Assembly (NCBI GenBank): GCA_021780625.1 | Contig: JAJXYI010000581.1 | Location: 1-9,499, forward strand | Direction: 5' to 3' | Length of the DNA stretch: 9,499 nucleotides | Origin: a bacterium | GTDB taxonomy: Bacteria; Verrucomicrobiota; Verrucomicrobiae; Opitutales; Opitutaceae | Part shown: in pieces, positions 6,584-9,499 of the stretch | Position numbering within the stretch: the stretch's first letter is position 1 | Layout: the number at the start of each line of letters is the position of its first letter | Program-made: the position numbers and the translations under genes | The notes under the pieces: model-generated | Seen by the model: the letters and a program-made list of their open reading frames with translations, nothing else | Told to the model about the DNA's origin: nothing | The model's database searches: none

Positions 6584-6589
6584 ATTGTA
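6584..6589 (-). promoter_or_regulatory. mntH: Extended -10 promoter of mntH
   Basis: On the minus strand TGC-TACAAT reads as an extended -10 (TGn followed by 5 of 6 matches to TATAAT). It predicts a start near 6577 and a leader of about 74 nt before the mntH ATG. No good -35 lies at 17 bp. A perfect TTGACA exists on this strand at 6618-6623, but its 28-bp spacing is too far. The hexamer and its TG lie largely inside the predicted MntR operator, so bound MntR would block RNA polymerase. Confidence 0.5.
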
Positions 6590-6601
6590 GCAACTGCTAC
6601 A
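6586..6601. promoter_or_regulatory. Predicted MntR operator (MntR box)
   Basis: TGTAGCAACTGCTACA is a perfect 7-bp inverted repeat around a 2-bp spacer. Its core TAGC-N4-GCTA matches the core of the E. coli MntR site (TAGC-AAAG-GCTA, from memory). It lies in the 148-bp divergent region, with its centre about 90 bp from the mntH ATG and 58 bp from the mntR ATG. MntR encoded next door is of the E. coli type, and the site overlaps the likely mntH -10. It may also give autoregulation of mntR. Confidence 0.75.
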
Positions 6602-6651
6602 GATTGGATTACGGCGTTGTCAATGCGAAACACTTTTGTTCTTGTGGCGGG

Positions 6652-7101
6652 ATGGACCAGCCGGCCGCCAAGGCATCGAAGCAACCTGCGACCCCGCATC
6701 GAGGAAACCTCAGGAAGACGCGGGAAGAGCATGCCCGTGAGACGGCCCAGGATTATGTCGAGATGATCGCAGACCTGATCGCGGTGCAGGGGGAGGCCCG
6801 TGTGATCGAGCTTTCGCGTCGCATGGGAGTCACGCACGTCACCGTGATCCGAACGATCCAGCGCCTACAGCGCGAGGGGCTCGTGACCACGCAGCCGTAT
6901 CGCTCGATTTTCCTTACCGCAGAGGGCCGCCGGCTTGCCCGGGAATCCCGGCATCGACACGAAGTGGTGGTGGAGTTCCTGGAGGCGCTCGGGGTGCCCA
7001 GCACCGTGGCGGAAGCGGATGCCGAGGGGATCGAGCACCACGTGAGCCGTGAGACGCTTGCGGCATTTGTCCGCCACCTCGAGAAGCGGAGAGGATCCTG
7101 A
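6652..7101 (+). CDS. mntR: Manganese-responsive transcriptional regulator MntR (DtxR family, E. coli type)
   Basis: This is a cytoplasmic Mn2+-sensing repressor of 149 residues. It has an N-terminal extension rich in Lys and Arg, as in E. coli MntR, then a winged helix (about 33-95) with recognition segment VTHVTVIRTIQRLQREGL, then a dimerisation and metal-binding domain. The six metal-binding residues of B. subtilis MntR (Asp8, Glu11, His77, Glu99, Glu102, His103) have clear counterparts: Asp34 and Glu37 in DYVE, His103 in RHRHE, and Glu125, Glu128 and His129 in AEGIEHH. No SH3-like domain follows, as expected for MntR rather than DtxR/IdeR. The ATG at 6652 gives a protein aligning to E. coli MntR; a reading from 6571 would begin upstream of the operator and add 27 unrelated residues. 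No convincing Shine-Dalgarno is visible. It is divergent from mntH and probably represses it through the box between them. Confidence 0.95.
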   Translation: MDQPAAKASKQPATPHRGNLRKTREEHARETAQDYVEMIADLIAVQGEARVIELSRRMGVTHVTVIRTIQRLQREGLVTTQPYRSIFLTAEGRRLARESRHRHEVVVEFLEALGVPSTVAEADAEGIEHHVSRETLAAFVRHLEKRRGS

Positions 7102-7237
7102 GTCAAGGGACTCCAACCCCCTTCGCGATGGCCTGTCGTTTGCAACTTTCGGCATTTTCAATGGGTTTGGGGGGAAACCGCGCGCCCGAGCCGCTGTCCG
7201 GTCCGTGCGCATAGTCCCTCTGAGCCACAGCCCTTTC
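7102..7237. other. Intergenic region between mntR and the DUF3857 gene
   Basis: This 136-bp stretch has no ORF of note. Two weak stem-loops are visible: AAGGG/CCCTT (7105-7109 with 7119-7123, 9-nt loop) just after the mntR stop, and GGTTT/AAACC (7164-7168 with 7175-7179) around a loop of six G. Neither has a U-run. No convincing sigma-70 promoter or Shine-Dalgarno for the downstream gene was found, so the DUF3857 gene could be read from its own unrecognised promoter or by read-through from mntR. Confidence 0.5.
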
Positions 7238-9499
7238 ATGAAACGCATCGTCTGTCTCATCCTCCTGGCCACGCTCCCACTGCTGGCCTTCGCCGGTTCG
7301 AAATCCCTGTACCAGGGGCCGGACTGGTCATTGCTCGATCGCTCGTCCGCGGTCTCGGCCGCCGCGAAAATCACCCCCCAGAAATACCCGAATTGCGACA
7401 CGGCCATCGTCGACCAGCGGTCGATCCGCGTGTATCACGCCGATGGGACGGGTGAGTGTCAGGACGAGACCTACACCAAGATCCTGACGGAAAAGGGACG
7501 GAGCGGCAGCACCACGATGACCTTCCCGTTCGAGATTCCCTATACCTCCGTCCAAGTCGTGAAGCTCGAGGTCCTCGACGCGGACGGCACGGCGCATCCC
7601 GTCGATGTGGCGGCAAACTCCCGGGCGAGCATCGACCAAAGCCAGATGCAGATGAACATTTACGACCCCAATTCCCGGGTCCTCACGGTCAGCATACCTC
7701 ACCTCGCCATCGGCCAGACGATCTATTCGGTCGTGAGGACCACGATCGAGCGTCCGATCATCGCCGGTGAGTTTGCCGATGACGAGTTGTTCGAGAGCGA
7801 GGCGTTCACGCGCCACATTTCGCTGGTCATCCACGGCCCGGCCTCAAAACCCCTCGTGCGCATCGCGCTCCGCAATGAGGTTCCGGGCACCGTCACGTCG
7901 AGCCAGGGCAGGGACCCCGACGGCGGCCTGGTCTATCGTTGGGAGGTCTCGGACGTGCCCCGCATGTACGACGAACCCGACATGCCGCCGCAGATCGTCG
8001 TGCTCCAGCACCTGTCCGTCAGCACCACGCCCAGCTGGAAGGACGTGTCGCGTTGGTACTGGAACATCAGCAAGCCCCACCTGGAGGCCGTCAGCCCCGC
8101 GCTGAAGGAACGGGTCGCCTCGCTGATCGCCGGAAAGACGGGCGACATGGACAAGATCAAGGCACTTTTCTACTACGTGTCGCGCAATATCCGATACATG
8201 GGCATCACGCCCGAGAAGGACCGCCCCGGCTTCGAGCCGCATGACGTGTCCATGACCTATTCCCGCAAGTACGGCGTCTGCCGCGACAAGGCTGCCCTGC
8301 TCGTGTCGATGCTCCGGGCCGCCGGATTCCACGCCTATCCTGTGCTGGAGAGCTTCGGCGTGAAGAAGGACCCGGAGATCCCCAATCCCGATTTCAATCA
8401 TGCCATCGTGGCCGTGGACCGGGGCGCCGAAGGATACCTCCTGATGGATCCAACGGACGAGAACACCGTGGACCTGCTTCCGGCTGAGGAGGGCGACCAG
8501 AGCTACCTCGTGTGCCGGCCCGAAGGCGATGTGCTGAGGACAACCCCGGTGAACAATCCGGACCTGAACCTCATGCGGATCAACACGACCGCCTCGATGG
8601 ATGCGAATGGTCGGATCACGGCCGAATCGCATCTGCAGTTCGACGGAATCAACGACAACGCCTACCGGCAGGCTCTGCTTCAGATGAAGCGCGACGAGCG
8701 CTGGCGCTTCTTCGAGGCGATCCTCAAGCGCGCGATTCCCGGCGCTGTGGTCGAGTCGTTGAAGGTCAAGCCTGACAACCTGCTCGACGCATCCACGCCT
8801 CTCTCGGCGGATATGACCTTCTCGGTGCCGAGCGCCGCCGCCTTTGGCGATTCATGTGCCCTCGTCGACGTGCCCTGGGTCGGCAACCGCACGGGAATCA
8901 TCAATTTCATCCTCGAGGGAGCCACGCTCGATCACAGGAAGTATCCGCTCTATACCCAGGTCACCTGCGGTATCAGGGAAACGGTGACCTTGCATCTCAA
9001 TCGGCGCTTCGCAGGGGTGCTCTCCCTGCCCAAGTGCGAGCCCGAGAACGACGAATGCCTCGATTATCACCGGACCTACTCGCTCAAGGACAGGACCCTC
9101 GTCTGCACGCGTGAGCTCAAGACCAAGCTGGTTGAGTTTTCGCCGGCCCAGTACCTGAAACTGAAGCGTATTCTGGCGGTGATGGACACCGACGATCGCA
9201 AGGCACCGCTGCTGCGTCTTGCTCCCGGCGCAGCAATCGCCGGAACCCTCGCCGCAGGTGGCGTGCTGCCGCCGCCCGTGTCGGACGCTCATGTCATCGA
9301 AGTCGACAAGGACATGGTGGTCAAAGACGCCCACTCGGCCACGCTGACCGTACACTACATCAAGAAGGTGCTCAGTTATGGCGGCAAGAAGCGCGAGGCC
9401 GAGGTCAAGATTCCCTACAACCCGGCCACGGAGGAGGTTCGTCTTGTTGGCGCAACCGTCACGGCGGCAAACGGGCACAAGGAGACCATCGCTCCTGAG
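7238..9499 (+). CDS. DUF3857 / transglutaminase-like exported protein, 3'-truncated by window edge
   Basis: The frame from ATG 7238 is open for 754 codons to the window end, so the C-terminus is missing. Residues 1-20 form a Sec signal peptide (MKRIVCLILL, then a hydrophobic core ending AFAG). Residues about 55-260 match a DUF3857 domain (IRVYHADGTGECQDE, then a YTKILTEKG segment). Residues about 285-410 form a transglutaminase-like domain with an intact Cys-His-Asp triad: Cys348 in YGVCRDKAALL, His388 in NHAIVAVD and Asp404 in LMDPTDE. A beta-rich segment covers about 440-640 (DUF3858-like position). From about 686 a second DUF3857-like start appears (VIEVDKDMVVKDAHSATLTV) and is cut by the edge. 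The reaction is unknown; relatives with this architecture are thought to act in the periplasm on proteins or peptides. Start choice rests on the signal peptide. It reads in the same direction as mntR, 136 bp downstream, with no obvious functional link. Confidence 0.87.
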   Translation, partial: MKRIVCLILLATLPLLAFAGSKSLYQGPDWSLLDRSSAVSAAAKITPQKYPNCDTAIVDQRSIRVYHADGTGECQDETYTKILTEKGRSGSTTMTFPFEIPYTSVQVVKLEVLDADGTAHPVDVAANSRASIDQSQMQMNIYDPNSRVLTVSIPHLAIGQTIYSVVRTTIERPIIAGEFADDELFESEAFTRHISLVIHGPASKPLVRIALRNEVPGTVTSSQGRDPDGGLVYRWEVSDVPRMYDEPDMPPQIVVLQHLSVSTTPSWKDVSRWYWNISKPHLEAVSPALKERVASLIAGKTGDMDKIKALFYYVSRNIRYMGITPEKDRPGFEPHDVSMTYSRKYGVCRDKAALLVSMLRAAGFHAYPVLESFGVKKDPEIPNPDFNHAIVAVDRGAEGYLLMDPTDENTVDLLPAEEGDQSYLVCRPEGDVLRTTPVNNPDLNLMRINTTASMDANGRITAESHLQFDGINDNAYRQALLQMKRDERWRFFEAILKRAIPGAVVESLKVKPDNLLDASTPLSADMTFSVPSAAAFGDSCALVDVPWVGNRTGIINFILEGATLDHRKYPLYTQVTCGIRETVTLHLNRRFAGVLSLPKCEPENDECLDYHRTYSLKDRTLVCTRELKTKLVEFSPAQYLKLKRILAVMDTDDRKAPLLRLAPGAAIAGTLAAGGVLPPPVSDAHVIEVDKDMVVKDAHSATLTVHYIKKVLSYGGKKREAEVKIPYNPATEEVRLVGATVTAANGHKETIAPE

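Noticed and set aside
6618..6623. Perfect TTGACA on the minus strand upstream of mntH
   Set aside because: It is 28 bp from the TACAAT hexamer and no acceptable -10 lies at 16-18 bp, so it was not called as a -35.
7105..7123. Stem-loop after mntR as intrinsic terminator
   Set aside because: Only five base pairs with a 9-nt loop and no T-run follow; too weak to call.
7844..8632. Minus-strand open frame of 262 codons
   Set aside because: It is antisense to the transglutaminase region of the DUF3857 gene, whose triad and signal peptide show the plus strand is the coding one.

Overview
The window is GC-rich, densely coding bacterial DNA with ten protein genes, all assignable at least to a family; no RNA gene, insertion sequence, CRISPR array or tRNA is visible. 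The organism cannot be fixed from the sequence alone. The domain set (Ada-like HTH fused to AlkA, DUF3857/transglutaminase protein with a second DUF3857 copy, exported rubrerythrin) together with weak or absent Shine-Dalgarno sites at several genes would fit a Verrucomicrobiota/Opitutaceae-type genome. That is an inference from family resemblance, held at low confidence.

Layout: (1) At the left edge, two plus-strand genes for DNA alkylation repair, an AraC-HTH/AlkA glycosylase cut off at its N-terminus and ogt, overlap by ATGA. (2) From 1613 to 6503 there is an unbroken minus-strand block. In transcription order it holds mntH and a universal stress protein (13 bp apart), then an exported rubrerythrin, a DUF2231 membrane protein, an OmpR-type response regulator and its histidine kinase. 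The rubrerythrin-DUF2231 gap is 19 bp, and regulator and kinase overlap by ATGA. The kinase meets ogt tail to tail with a 41-bp coding overlap. (3) mntH and the plus-strand mntR diverge from a 148-bp intergenic region carrying a perfect inverted repeat that matches the MntR operator form TAGC-N4-GCTA. (4) From 7238 a plus-strand DUF3857/transglutaminase gene runs open off the right edge.

Taken together, the centre is a metal and oxidative-stress locus. MntR senses manganese and should control import by MntH, with a Usp gene behind the transporter. Rubrerythrin would remove peroxide outside the cytoplasm, and a two-component system lies just downstream of the rubrerythrin and DUF2231 genes. 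The flanking Ada/AlkA-Ogt pair adds DNA damage repair. Most parts are well-known families. The least ordinary features are the apparent rubrerythrin-DUF2231-two-component operon, the histidine kinase with a short His-rich extracytoplasmic loop and no canonical D-x-G-x-G ATP-binding motif, and the domain duplication in the DUF3857 protein. I see no clearly undescribed system.
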